Assembly: GCA_040255525.1 (NCBI GenBank)
Contig: JBDZVD010000006.1
Location: forward strand, 62,001 to 126,000
Reading direction: 5' to 3'
Source of the DNA: Rugosimonospora sp040255525
GTDB taxonomy: Bacteria > Actinomycetota > Actinomycetes > Mycobacteriales > Micromonosporaceae
Length of the DNA stretch: 64,000 nt
In this document: positions 9,117 to 17,652 of the stretch, piece by piece
Layout: every line of letters begins with the position of its first letter
Numbering within the stretch: position 1 is the stretch's first letter
Translations under genes and position numbers: made by a program
Notes under the pieces: generated by a model
The model's input: the letters and a program-made list of their open reading frames with translations, nothing else
Database searches by the model: none
What the model was told of the DNA's origin: nothing

Positions 9117-9866
9117 ATGCCGCTGACCTTCCCGTCGCACGCCGCCGCGGTGCTGCCCATCAAGCTCGCCGCACCGCGACGCTGGGACGGCGTCGCGCTG
9201 GTCGTCGGCTCGACCGCGCCCGACCTGCCGTACCTGGTGTACCCGTACGTATGGTTCAACGCGCACACCTGGGTGGGGCTGGTGTGGTTCTGCCTACCGG
9301 TGAGCCTGCTCGGCACCTGGATCGCCCGCTGGGCGGCCCCGGTGACGGCGGCGCACCTGCCGAACCTCGGCGGCTTCGCGCTGCACGACTACGGCGTGCT
9401 CGGCCGGGTCCGGTACCGGTGGCATGTCACCGTCGGGTCCGCGTTCGTCGGGACGCTCAGCCACGTCGCGTGGGACTCGTTCACCCACGCCCGCCCCGGA
9501 CGCCTGTGGTCACTGGGCCCGCTGGACCGGGTCGCCGTCGGCGAAAAGCCGTGGTGGGAGGTCCTCCAGCTCGCCTCGACCGTGGTGGGTGCGCTGGTCG
9601 CGGCGGGACTGTTCTGGTACATCGGCCGGCGGCGCCTGCTCGTCGCGTGGCACGGCTGCCCGCCGCCGGTACCGGTGCGTGCCCGCCGGTTCTGGTCGGT
9701 GGTGGCCGTGGTGATCGTCGCCGGGGTGGCACCCCAGCCGGTACTCGCCGGTGCGCGCCTGGCCAACGTGCTCGGCGTCCGCCTGCTCGTCCTCGGTGCG
9801 CTCGCGCTGCTCGCCGGTACCGCCGCGGTGACCCGCACCGCCCGGCGCGACCCGGTCGGCATCTGA
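9117..9866 (+). CDS. DUF4184 membrane protein
   Basis: A 249-residue membrane protein whose start, MPLTFPSHAAAVLPIKL, and following GSTAPDLPYLV are characteristic of DUF4184. Conserved polar residues inside the hydrophobic sequence include H in GTLSHVAWDSFTH, reminiscent of membrane-bound metal-dependent hydrolase folds. About six hydrophobic segments are present. It diverges from the methyltransferase gene. The downstream space to 10133 contains a dehydrogenase fossil. Enzymatic activity is not established for the family. Confidence 0.82.
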   Translation: MPLTFPSHAAAVLPIKLAAPRRWDGVALVVGSTAPDLPYLVYPYVWFNAHTWVGLVWFCLPVSLLGTWIARWAAPVTAAHLPNLGGFALHDYGVLGRVRYRWHVTVGSAFVGTLSHVAWDSFTHARPGRLWSLGPLDRVAVGEKPWWEVLQLASTVVGALVAAGLFWYIGRRRLLVAWHGCPPPVPVRARRFWSVVAVVIVAGVAPQPVLAGARLANVLGVRLLVLGALALLAGTAAVTRTARRDPVGI

Positions 9867-9939
9867 CCGTCGCGCCGGCGTGCCGCGGCACAGCCTTGAG
9901 GTGCTATGACGCTCTACACCGTCACAATAAGCGGTCGAT

Positions 9940-10080
9940 CACCGGCCGGCGGCACTGCTGGTGCCGGTACCGCTGCCCGGAGGGCTCGGCCGGGCGCTGC
10001 GCGCCGGGGCGGGGACCGAGCCGTCGCCGGATGTGCGGGGCACCACGACGTTCGCCGACTGGCTGGCCGGCGGGCGGTAG
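9940..10080 (+). pseudogene. C-terminal remnant of an NmrA-like NAD(P)-binding protein
   Basis: In the gap between the DUF4184 and TPR genes one frame reads VPLPGGLGRALRAGAGTE and then RGTTTFADWLAGGR before a TAG at 10078-10080. This matches the C-terminal end of NmrA-type nucleoside-diphosphate-sugar epimerase relatives, in which PG-x-x-x-RA-F/L-RAG is followed by a T-W/F-x-D/E-W/F-L tail. Only about 45 codons survive, without a start or Rossmann motif. The left edge is approximate. Confidence 0.5.
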
Positions 10081-10133
10081 GGGCCGCGCCGGCCGCCTTC
10101 CCAAGCGCGGCGCGGCTGTTCTAGGTTGCCCGG

Positions 10134-12041
10134 ATGGCAGACGAAGCCCAGACCCCCGTCGAGGAAGCACACGGCGAACTCTCCCTGGCCCGTATCGCGC
10201 TCGCCGAGAACGATCTGCACCACGCCGCCAACCATCTGGGCGGCGCGATCGGTCACGCGCCCGACCTTCCGGAGGTTCATGAACTGCTGGCCACGCTGTC
10301 GGCCCGCTGCCTCGACGGCGGGCTGAGCCTGTTCCCGCTCGACGCCCCCGCGTACATCGGAACCGTGGTGGCCCACGCCCACCTGCTCGCGCCGGCCGAC
10401 CCCGGCCAGGCGCTGGCCCTGCTCGCCGAGAGCACGGCGCACGACCCGGGCAAGCCGTGGGCGGACGTCTCCTGGGTACGGGCCGTGGACCTGCGCGCGG
10501 TCGACCCGGACTCGCTGGTACGGGTGTTCGTCACGACCATGCGCAGCCTCACCGACCCGGTACCCGACGCGGTCCGCCGGGCCAATGAGGTCTATCTCGA
10601 CCTGGCCCGGCGGGCGGTCGACGCGCACCCGGCCCACGCGCTGCTGCACGGTGCCGCGGCCGGTGTCGGCCGCCGGTTCGGCGAGACGGAGCTCGCGGTG
10701 CGCTGGGGGGAGCAGGCGGTGGGGCTGGAGTTCAGCAAGCTCACCGCGGTCTGGTACGCGTACGCGCTCAAGGCGGACGGCCGGCTCGATCCGGCACTGG
10801 AGGTCATGCGGGAGGCCCGCCGGCGGTACCCGCTGGACCTCGACATCTGCGCCGACATGGCCAACTGGCTCACCGAGGCCGACCGGCTCGACGAGGCGCT
10901 GGCGCTGGTCGAGGACGCGATGAGCGTCGACCCGTCGTACGACTGCGTCGTGCACACCGTTCACCGGCTGCGGTACCTGCGCGACGGCGATGCCAACCAT
11001 CTGGTGGCGCTGGTCGACTTCAGCCGCGAGTTCCCGGTGGACAGCCACGAGCACAGCGACCTGGAGGACAGCTGCCACGGCCAGTACTGGCTCGGCATGC
11101 CGGCCGGCCCGACCGAGGCGTGCGTGAGCGTGCTCAGGCAGATCCCGCGGGAGGACCGGGGTCACGGGATCAGCCTGTCCCTGTCGGCGCTGGAGGTGCC
11201 CAGCGCGCTGGCGGTCGTGCGCCGGGAGTGTCCGACCCTGGCGGTGGACATCGCCGGATCGCCGCCGGCCGACCTGGTCAACCCGCTGCGACCGGGTCGC
11301 GAACTGTGGCGCTATGACGGGATGACCGTGTCCCCGGCGGTACCGCCGCCGTCCCCGGCCAGCGTGGAACTGCTGACCGGCGTCACCGTGCCGGCGTGGC
11401 CGCATCCGATCGCCGCGTACGACCACGCGATGCCGCTCGGCCAGCTGCCCGCCGGTGAACTGCTGTCGCTGCTGGTACACCCGCCGGCCCGGCCGGCCGA
11501 GTACGCGAACCTGCCGGAGTGCTGGTGGGAACGCAGCGGGCAGGTGTTCGCGTGCCTGGGCATCCTGCACTGCCAGGAACTGGCCTCCGGTACGCCCGGC
11601 GACACCCGGGCGCAGCGCGCGCTGCTGACCGAGATCGCTTACGGCGTCGAGGACTGGACGGTCGAGGCGGCGCTGTTCGCGCTCACCGTGTCGGCATGGC
11701 TGGACCCGACCGTCCGGGACGAGGTGCGCGATCTGGTCGGCCGCCGGTTCGTGACGGCGGTGGAGGCCAGTCGCCACCGGGTGGTGACGATCCTGTCCTC
11801 GCTGGCCGCCCTCGTGCGGATCGTTCCGGGGATGGTTCCCGAGGTCACCGCACTGGCCGAGGAGGTGCTGCGCGGCGAGGAGGAGCAGCCCGCCGAACGG
11901 GAGACCGCGCGCCGGGCACCGGAACAGCGGGTACCGGCGCCACGGGCACCGGAACCGGCGCCGGACAACGGGGCCGCCATGGCCTGGGCGACGGGCAAGC
12001 GGTCGGCGCTGCGGCGGTTCCTGCGCGGCGGCAAGCGCTGA
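10134..12041 (+). CDS. Tetratricopeptide-repeat protein
   Basis: A 635-residue, mainly helical protein with TPR-like units: LARIALAENDLHHAANHLGGAIGHAPDLPEVHELLA at the N-terminus and again around KADGRLDPALEVMREARRRYPLD and EADRLDEALALVEDAMSVDP. The C-terminal 60 residues are proline and glutamate rich and end in a basic RRFLRGGKR tail. There is no signal peptide, so it is cytoplasmic. TPR proteins act as scaffolds; no partner can be read from the neighbours. The stop is followed at once by an ABC-transporter fossil. Confidence 0.78.
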   Translation: MADEAQTPVEEAHGELSLARIALAENDLHHAANHLGGAIGHAPDLPEVHELLATLSARCLDGGLSLFPLDAPAYIGTVVAHAHLLAPADPGQALALLAESTAHDPGKPWADVSWVRAVDLRAVDPDSLVRVFVTTMRSLTDPVPDAVRRANEVYLDLARRAVDAHPAHALLHGAAAGVGRRFGETELAVRWGEQAVGLEFSKLTAVWYAYALKADGRLDPALEVMREARRRYPLDLDICADMANWLTEADRLDEALALVEDAMSVDPSYDCVVHTVHRLRYLRDGDANHLVALVDFSREFPVDSHEHSDLEDSCHGQYWLGMPAGPTEACVSVLRQIPREDRGHGISLSLSALEVPSALAVVRRECPTLAVDIAGSPPADLVNPLRPGRELWRYDGMTVSPAVPPPSPASVELLTGVTVPAWPHPIAAYDHAMPLGQLPAGELLSLLVHPPARPAEYANLPECWWERSGQVFACLGILHCQELASGTPGDTRAQRALLTEIAYGVEDWTVEAALFALTVSAWLDPTVRDEVRDLVGRRFVTAVEASRHRVVTILSSLAALVRIVPGMVPEVTALAEEVLRGEEEQPAERETARRAPEQRVPAPRAPEPAPDNGAAMAWATGKRSALRRFLRGGKR

Positions 12042-12048
12042 GCCGGCA

Positions 12049-12250
12049 CTGTCGATAGGCATCGCACCCGGGCGGCTGACCGGGTTCCTCGGACCCGACG
12101 GCGCGGGGAAGTCGACCACGATGCGAATGATCCTCGGCGTGGGCTGACCCTCGGCCGGTACCGCCCGAATGGGCGGCCGGCCGCAGGCCACACGGTGGTG
12201 CCCGCTGCGGGAGGTCGGCGCGCTGCCCGGGCGCGAAGGCGGGTACCGAA
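12049..12250 (+). pseudogene. Frameshifted remnant of an ABC transporter ATPase
   Basis: Seven bases after the TPR gene a frame reads APGRLTGFLGPDGAGKSTT, then MRMILGVG and a TGA at 12145-12147. GPDGAGKST is a Walker A motif, normally GPNGAGKST in drug-type ABC ATPases. After the stop a different frame continues the same family, with GGRPQA and then PLREVGALPG, matching the region that follows Walker A in intact homologues. The gene is therefore disrupted by at least one frameshift and truncated; no Walker B or signature motif remains. Confidence 0.65.
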
Positions 12251-12637
12251 AGTCAGGGGTGGGCGGGTGTCAGGCGGCGCGTACCGGGTAGGAGGTCAGC
12301 CGTAATCCGGCTCGGTCCGCTAACCAAGCGGACAAGATATATCAATCCCGGCGAACAGTCCCGGGCGCCGATGGCCTGGCTGCCACTCGCGGCGCGGTGG
12401 CCGGCCGCAGCGGGTCGGCGGTCGTGCCCCCTCGCTTCCGCCGCCCCGCTGCGAATGTCGAGGTGAGTCCTCTAAAATGGCGGCCACTGCTTTGGTCCCC
12501 GAGGTCGAGCGCAAACCGATACCGACGGTGACCGCCACCCGAAGGCCGCGCCAGCGTGTCGATCCCGGTGCCGGAGTCCCGACGTACATTGGACCCGCGG
12601 TTCCCCGGCGGTAGCGAGATCAGGAAGGACTCACAGC
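12251..12637. other. Long intergenic region before the glycosyltransferase gene
   Basis: About 390 bases without a gene. It is less G+C-rich than its surroundings near 12333-12345. GTCCGC and GCGGAC at 12315-12320 and 12328-12333 form a 6-bp stem with a 7-base loop. TAAAAT at 12473-12478 could be a -10 element, but no convincing -35 hexamer lies at the right distance. It probably holds the promoter of the downstream glycosyltransferase gene. Confidence 0.3.
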
Positions 12638-13420
12638 GTGCAGGACGATTCTCAAGCGCTGCGCTTGCCGGCTCCATGGTCGGAGGCGTGCATTACCGCG
12701 GTCGTGCCGACCTACAACGAGGCCGCGAATATGCAGGAAATTCTGAAGCGCCTGGCCGACCTGCCGCTGCCGAATCTTCGGGTCGTCGTTGTCGATGACA
12801 ATTCGCCGGACGGGACCGCCGATGTCGCCGAGGAGATCGCGCGGGGGCTCGGGCCCCAGCGGGAGAACATGCTCAGCGTGCTGCGGCGGACCAACAAGGA
12901 GGGGCTGGGCAGGGCGTACGTCGCGGGCATGGCGCTCGCACTGGAGCAGGGCGCGGAGTTCGTCGCGCAGCTCGACGCCGATCTCAGTCACGCCCCGGAG
13001 TACATCCCGCAGATGCTGGGTGTGCTGATGTCTACCGAGGCCGGGGTCGTCATCGGCAGTCGCTATGTGGCCGGTGGGTCGCTTGCCGACGAGTGGAAAC
13101 TGCACCGGCGCCTGCTGTCTGGGTGGGCGAATTTCTACGTGAACCTGGTCCTTGGTCTGGGGGTGCGGGATGCTACCGCCGGATTCAAGCTGTGGCGCCG
13201 CGAGGTGTTGGAACGGATTCCGTTGGCGGATCTGCGTAGCGACGGCTACAGCTTCCAGGTGGAAATGAACTATCAGTGTAAGCAGCTGGGCTGCCCGCTG
13301 GTGGAAATCCCCATTCATTTCGAAGAGCGGCACTCCGGAGCGAGCAAGATGTCGACCAAGGTCAAGATCGAATCGGCGAAGATCCCGCTGCAGCTGCGGT
13401 TCGGCAAGCGCGCCGGCTGA
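12638..13420 (+). CDS. DPM1-like polyprenol-phosphate glycosyltransferase (GT2)
   Basis: A 260-residue GT-A fold transferase that likely moves a hexose, typically mannose from GDP-mannose, onto a polyprenyl phosphate. Visible motifs are VVPTYNEAANM, VVVDDNSPDGT, the metal-binding DADLSH at about residues 114-119, and the later GSRYVAGG. It lacks the C-terminal membrane domain of longer bacterial Ppm1/DpgS proteins, so it should be peripheral to the membrane. The GTG at 12638 has AGGAAGGA upstream. Codon use is somewhat less G+C-rich than in neighbours (for example AAT and GAA codons), which hints at different constraint or transfer. Confidence 0.87.
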   Translation: MQDDSQALRLPAPWSEACITAVVPTYNEAANMQEILKRLADLPLPNLRVVVVDDNSPDGTADVAEEIARGLGPQRENMLSVLRRTNKEGLGRAYVAGMALALEQGAEFVAQLDADLSHAPEYIPQMLGVLMSTEAGVVIGSRYVAGGSLADEWKLHRRLLSGWANFYVNLVLGLGVRDATAGFKLWRREVLERIPLADLRSDGYSFQVEMNYQCKQLGCPLVEIPIHFEERHSGASKMSTKVKIESAKIPLQLRFGKRAG

Positions 13421-13477
13421 CCCGGGCTGCCCGGCGGGGTGGAGGCCGGGACATGAGGGCATGGCTAGGCTGCCGGG

Positions 13478-13930
13478 ATGGCCCCCGTTGACCCTGACGA
13501 TCCGCGCCGGCTCCGCAGGGCGGACTTCGCCGTGCTGCGCCAGTTGCCTACCCGGTGGTCCGACGACGATGTCTACGGCCACGTGAACAACGCGGTTCAC
13601 TACCTGATGTTCGACACCGCGGTCAACGGGTGGCTGATCGAGGCGAGCGGTACGGACGTCCGTACGCTGCCCGCGATCGGGCTGGTGGTGGAAACGTCCT
13701 GCCGGTACTTCTCGGAGCTACGGTTCCCGGAGGTGGTGACCGCCGGCATCGCGCTGGAGCGGCTCGGTACCAGCAGCGTGGTGTACCGGCTCGCGCTGTT
13801 CGGGCAGCACGCCGAGCAGCCGGCCGCGGTCGGCCGGTTCGTGCACGTATACGTCGGGCGCGACTCGCGCAGGCCGGTCCCCGTACCGGACCGGATCCGT
13901 ACCGCGCTGCGCCAACTGGACGCGCCCTGA
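13478..13930 (+). CDS. 4HBT hotdog-fold acyl-CoA thioesterase
   Basis: A 150-residue single hotdog domain. The active-site region TRWSDDDVYGHVNNAVHYLM (about residues 25-44) has the D...GHVNN pattern of 4-hydroxybenzoyl-CoA/YbgC-type thioesterases, followed by FDTAVNGW. Substrate is likely an acyl-CoA or acyl-ACP. It lies 105 bases before the alcohol dehydrogenase gene on the same strand. Confidence 0.88.
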   Translation: MAPVDPDDPRRLRRADFAVLRQLPTRWSDDDVYGHVNNAVHYLMFDTAVNGWLIEASGTDVRTLPAIGLVVETSCRYFSELRFPEVVTAGIALERLGTSSVVYRLALFGQHAEQPAAVGRFVHVYVGRDSRRPVPVPDRIRTALRQLDAP

Positions 13931-14035
13931 CCTACCCGGCCGCCGGTGGCGCCGAGATTCCCCGGTCCAGCGGTCGCCTTCAGAAGCCGAATCGGGTAGA
14001 CACGGACCAACCGTTGTCGAGCCAGGGAGGAACGG

Positions 14036-15325
14036 GTGCACGAGACCGTCTTCACCTACGGTGCGCCACAGCTCAAGTTCGGCGCCGGCGCCGCCGACGA
14101 GGTCGGGCACGACCTGAGCGGGTACGGGTGCCACCGGGTCCTGGTGGTCACCGACCCGGGTGTGGCCGCCACCGGTGCGCCGGACCGGATCGCGGAAGGC
14201 ATCCGCGGGTACGGCATCCAGGCGCGGGTTTTCGCCGGCGTCCACGTGGAACCGACCGACGCCTCGCTGCGCGAGGCCATCGAGGCGGCCCGGGCGGACG
14301 GTCCGTGGGACGCGTTCGTCGCGGTCGGCGGCGGGTCCAGCATCGACACCGCGAAGGCGGTCAACCTGCTGACGACGAACCCCGGCGACCTGATGGATTA
14401 CGTCAACGCACCGGTCGGCGCCGGGCGGGCACCGAGCGAGCCGCTGCGCCCGCTGATCGCGGTGCCCACCACGACCGGCACCGGCTCGGAGAGCACCACG
14501 ATCTGCGTGCTCGACGTCCTGCACCTGAAGGTGAAGACCGGCATCAGCCATGCCCGGCTGCGCCCCACCCTCGCGGTCGTCGACCCGCTGCTGACGACGA
14601 CCCAGCCGCCCGAGGTGACCGCGGCCTGCGGCATGGACATTCTCTGCCACGCGCTGGAGAGCTGGACCGCGAAGCCCTACACGGCATTCGAGCGCAAGCA
14701 GCCCGAGCAGCGGGTGCCGTACTGTGGCGCGAACCCGGTGGCGGACATGTGGGCGGAGCGCGCGCTGCGACTGCTGGCGGGGTCGCTGCGGGCGGCGGTG
14801 CGGGACGGCGCGGACGTCCGGGCGCGTACCGGCATGGCGATGGCGGCGACGTTCGCCGGCATGGGATTCGGCAACGCAGGAGTGCACCTGCCCCACGCCA
14901 ACGCGTACCCGATCGCCGGCGGCGTGCGCGACTTCCATCCGGCCGGCTACCCGGCCGGACAACCGCTGGTACCGCACGGGATGGCGGTGGCGCTGACCGC
15001 ACCGGAGGCGTTGCGGTTCACCTTCCCGGCGGATCCGGCACGGCACCTGGCGGCGGCCGACATGCTCGCTCCCGCTGTCGGGTCCACTGCGGACAGTGTG
15101 TCCAGTGTGGACGATCCGGCGGACCGGCTGCCGTCGATCCTGCGTGCCCTGATGCGCGAGATCGGCATACCGAACGGGATCGGCGCGGTTGGCTACCGGG
15201 ACGGCGATGTGGAGAATCTGGTGGGGGGCACGATGCGGCAGCAACGGCTGCTCGCGACGGCGCCGCGCGCCGCGGCCGAGGAGGACATCGCCGGCATCTT
15301 CCGCCGCTCGCTCACGCTCTGGTAG
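14036..15325 (+). CDS. Iron-containing alcohol dehydrogenase of the HOT (ADHFE1) type
   Basis: A 429-residue group III dehydrogenase closest to hydroxyacid-oxoacid transhydrogenase. The NAD-binding GGGSSIDTAKAVN is at about residues 99-111. Metal-ligand regions are DILCHALESW and HLPHANAYPIAGG. The block from PYCGANPVADMWAE to GFGNAGVHLPHANAYP follows ADHFE1 proteins, which couple 4-hydroxybutyrate oxidation to 2-oxoglutarate reduction. GTG at 14036 follows GGGAGGAA. A strong hairpin terminator lies 22 bases after the stop. Confidence 0.85.
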   Translation: MHETVFTYGAPQLKFGAGAADEVGHDLSGYGCHRVLVVTDPGVAATGAPDRIAEGIRGYGIQARVFAGVHVEPTDASLREAIEAARADGPWDAFVAVGGGSSIDTAKAVNLLTTNPGDLMDYVNAPVGAGRAPSEPLRPLIAVPTTTGTGSESTTICVLDVLHLKVKTGISHARLRPTLAVVDPLLTTTQPPEVTAACGMDILCHALESWTAKPYTAFERKQPEQRVPYCGANPVADMWAERALRLLAGSLRAAVRDGADVRARTGMAMAATFAGMGFGNAGVHLPHANAYPIAGGVRDFHPAGYPAGQPLVPHGMAVALTAPEALRFTFPADPARHLAAADMLAPAVGSTADSVSSVDDPADRLPSILRALMREIGIPNGIGAVGYRDGDVENLVGGTMRQQRLLATAPRAAAEEDIAGIFRRSLTLW

Positions 15326-15347
15326 CCGACCCCTGACGTGCTCTGGC

Positions 15348-15376
15348 GGCGGCTCACCCGGATCGGGTGAGCCGCC
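15348..15376 (+). terminator. Hairpin terminator after the HOT dehydrogenase gene
   Basis: A perfect 12-bp stem, GGCGGCTCACCC with GGGTGAGCCGCC, encloses the five-base loop GGATC. It is directly downstream of the dehydrogenase stop codon. There is no U-tract, which is usual in high G+C actinobacteria. Confidence 0.8.
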
Positions 15377-15713
15377 CACGACAATTCGATCATCGCGGCG
15401 GGGCTGTGCCGGTACGGGTTCCGGGCGGAAGCCAACCGGATCGCGATGGCGTTCTCCGGATACCCGCGCTCGCACGCCGCCTTCCCGATCCCGTTCCCGA
15501 CCGCGTGCAACCCGCAGGCGGTGGGCCAGCGGAACCCCGCTGCTGTGCGTCCGGTCGATGCTCGGTCTGCACCCGCGCGGCGGCACGGTCGACCTGGATC
15601 CCTGCCTCCCCGGGGGTGTGGAGCGGATCCACGTCTCCCAGCTGAACGCCTACGGCAAGCTGTGGGAGATCGAGGCCACCGGTACCAGCGGCCGCGTACG
15701 ACTGGCCCAGTGA
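15377..15713 (+). pseudogene. Remnant of a glycogen-debranching-type glucosidase
   Basis: Two frames together give the C-terminal part of an amylo-alpha-1,6-glucosidase. The first runs HDNSIIAAGLCRYGFRAEAN, then AFSGYPRS and FPTACNPQA. A shift near 15540 moves to a second frame with SMLGLHPRGG, VSQLNAYGKLWEIEATG and a TGA at 15711-15713. Intact proteins are several hundred residues longer and have no such shift. The terminator of the preceding gene abuts the truncation point. Confidence 0.7.
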
Positions 15714-15739
15714 TCGTTCGGCCGTGCCATCCTTGTGGC

Positions 15740-16912
15740 GTGAGCTACCGGAGCGGCACGACTGACAGAGGGGCGCGATCGGCCGGGCGGCGCCGCGCCG
15801 GCCCGCTGCTGGGGGCCGTGGCCGCCGGCGCGGCCGTGGCCGGCGCGGCCGCCTGGATGGCCAGGGACCTGTCCGGCGCGTTCGGCGCCAGCCCCGACCA
15901 GGTGCGAGCGCGGGTGGGACGCTCGCCGCAACTACGCGGCGGCGCGTTCCACAACCGGGAACAGACCCGCACGATGCTGCCCGCGGCCGGCCAGAGCACG
16001 CTGCGCGAACTGCTGTTCGGTGGCCAGCGGCGCAAGCCGGCCGGAGAGGTGCCGGTGGTGGCCGCGCCGCCACCCGCCGCCGAGGGGCTGCACATCACGT
16101 GGTACGGGCATGCCTCGGCGCTCGTGGAGGTTGGCGGGCGGCGGGTACTGCTCGACCCGGTGTGGAGCGACCGCTGCTCGCCCTCGGGCCTGGTCGGCCC
16201 GCGCCGGCTGCACCCGGTGCCGCTGCCCCTGGAGGGGCTGCCGGCGCTGGACGCGATCCTGATCTCCCACGATCACTACGATCACCTCGACATGCCGACC
16301 GTGCAGGCGCTGGTGGGCCTGTCGTCCGCGCCGTTCGTGGTCCCGCTCGGCGTCGGCGCGCACCTGGACCGGTGGGGCGTGCCGACCGAGCGGATCGTCG
16401 AGCTGGACTGGGACGAGTCGGTCGAGGTCGCGGACGGTCTCCGGCTGACCGCCACCGAGGCGCGGCACTTCTCCGGGCGGCTGCTCACCAAGCGGAACTA
16501 CACGCTGTGGTGCTCATGGGTCGTCGCCGGCACCGGTGGAGACGGCGCCACCCGGCGCGTGTACTACAGCGGCGACACCGGCTACTTCGACGGGTACCCG
16601 GAACTCGGCGCCGGGTACGGCCCGTTCGACGCGACGCTGATCCAGACCGGGGCGTACGACGCCCGGTGGCCGGAGATCCACATGACGCCGGAGGAGGCCG
16701 TCCAGTCCCACCTCGACCTGCGCGGAGGTGTGCTCATCCCGGTGCACTGGGCGACCTTCGTGCTCGCCTTCCACGCCTGGGCGGACCCGATCGACCGGCT
16801 CTGGCGGGAGGCCAAGGCGCGCGGGGTCAGGCTGGCCGTGCCGCGCCCCGGCGAGCGGGTGGACGTGGACGCCCCGCCGCCGGTGGACGCCTGGTGGCAA
16901 GCCATCGCGTAG
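15740..16912 (+). CDS. MBL-fold metallohydrolase (NAPE-PLD/UlaG-like)
   Basis: A 390-residue metallo-beta-lactamase-fold hydrolase. An N-terminal hydrophobic stretch (about residues 23-42, AGPLLGAVAAGAAVAGAAAW) suggests a membrane anchor or signal. The metal motif is SHDHYDHLD at about 176-184; later ligands are in EARHFSGR, YYSGDTGYFDG and VHWATF. The layout matches the NAPE-hydrolysing phospholipase D branch, so a phospholipid or lipid substrate is plausible. The GTG at 15740 has a poor ribosome binding site, so the start is uncertain. A HAD phosphatase gene follows after 40 bases. Confidence 0.83.
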   Translation: MSYRSGTTDRGARSAGRRRAGPLLGAVAAGAAVAGAAAWMARDLSGAFGASPDQVRARVGRSPQLRGGAFHNREQTRTMLPAAGQSTLRELLFGGQRRKPAGEVPVVAAPPPAAEGLHITWYGHASALVEVGGRRVLLDPVWSDRCSPSGLVGPRRLHPVPLPLEGLPALDAILISHDHYDHLDMPTVQALVGLSSAPFVVPLGVGAHLDRWGVPTERIVELDWDESVEVADGLRLTATEARHFSGRLLTKRNYTLWCSWVVAGTGGDGATRRVYYSGDTGYFDGYPELGAGYGPFDATLIQTGAYDARWPEIHMTPEEAVQSHLDLRGGVLIPVHWATFVLAFHAWADPIDRLWREAKARGVRLAVPRPGERVDVDAPPPVDAWWQAIA

Positions 16913-16952
16913 GCATTGGTCGCCAGGCGTTCCCGCCGGTCACAATTGCCGC

Positions 16953-17645
16953 ATGAAGATCTTGCACGTGTTCGACATGGACGGCACGCTGCTGCGCGGT
17001 ACCAGCGCCTGTCAGGAGGTCGCCCGGGCACTGGGAGACACGGACGGCCTGATGGCGCTGGAGGCCCGGTTCGCCGCGGGTGAGCTGGACAGCCCGGGGT
17101 TCGCCCTCGCCGTCCGGGAGATGTGGTTCGACCTGACGCCCGCGGTCGTCGCCTCGGCGTTCGCCGCGAGCCCCTGGCTGGCCGGCATCGAGCAGGTGTG
17201 TGCGGACATCCGGCAGCGCGGCGAACGGTCGGCGGTGATCACCCTGTCGCCGGACTTCTTCGCCTCCCATCTGCTGGACGCCGGCTTCGACGACGTGGTC
17301 GCCTCCCGCTTCCCGCCGCTGCCGTTCGCCGCGGCGGTCGACCCGGCCGGGGTCCTCAGCCCGGCCGACAAGGTCACCATCGTGGAACGGATCCGGGCGC
17401 GCTACGGCGTGCCGAAGTCCCGCTGCGTGGCGTACGGCGACTCGATGTCCGACGCCCCGCTGTTCCGGCACCTCGACGCGACCGTGGCGGTCAACGCCGA
17501 CCACCACCTCGAAGGGCTGGCCGCGGCCAGCTACCGGGGCGGTGACCTGACCGAGGCGTACGCCCTGGGGCGCGTACTGGTCGCCGGCGACGCCCCGACC
17601 ACGGCAGAGCCCGAACCGGCGGAAGAGGTCGCACCGGCCGGCTGA
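16953..17645 (+). CDS. HAD-IB family phosphatase (SerB-like)
   Basis: A 230-residue haloacid dehalogenase-fold phosphatase. Motif I is DMDGTLL (residues 8-14), with D8 the nucleophile and D10 the acid/base. Motif II is the serine or threonine in VITLSPDF, motif III includes K in SPADK, and motif IV is YGDSMSDAPLF. The cap is small, as in phosphoserine phosphatases. The C-terminus has a 20-residue acidic tail. Substrate may be phosphoserine or another small phosphate ester. Confidence 0.87.
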   Translation: MKILHVFDMDGTLLRGTSACQEVARALGDTDGLMALEARFAAGELDSPGFALAVREMWFDLTPAVVASAFAASPWLAGIEQVCADIRQRGERSAVITLSPDFFASHLLDAGFDDVVASRFPPLPFAAAVDPAGVLSPADKVTIVERIRARYGVPKSRCVAYGDSMSDAPLFRHLDATVAVNADHHLEGLAAASYRGGDLTEAYALGRVLVAGDAPTTAEPEPAEEVAPAG

Positions 17646-17652
17646 CTGCGGC

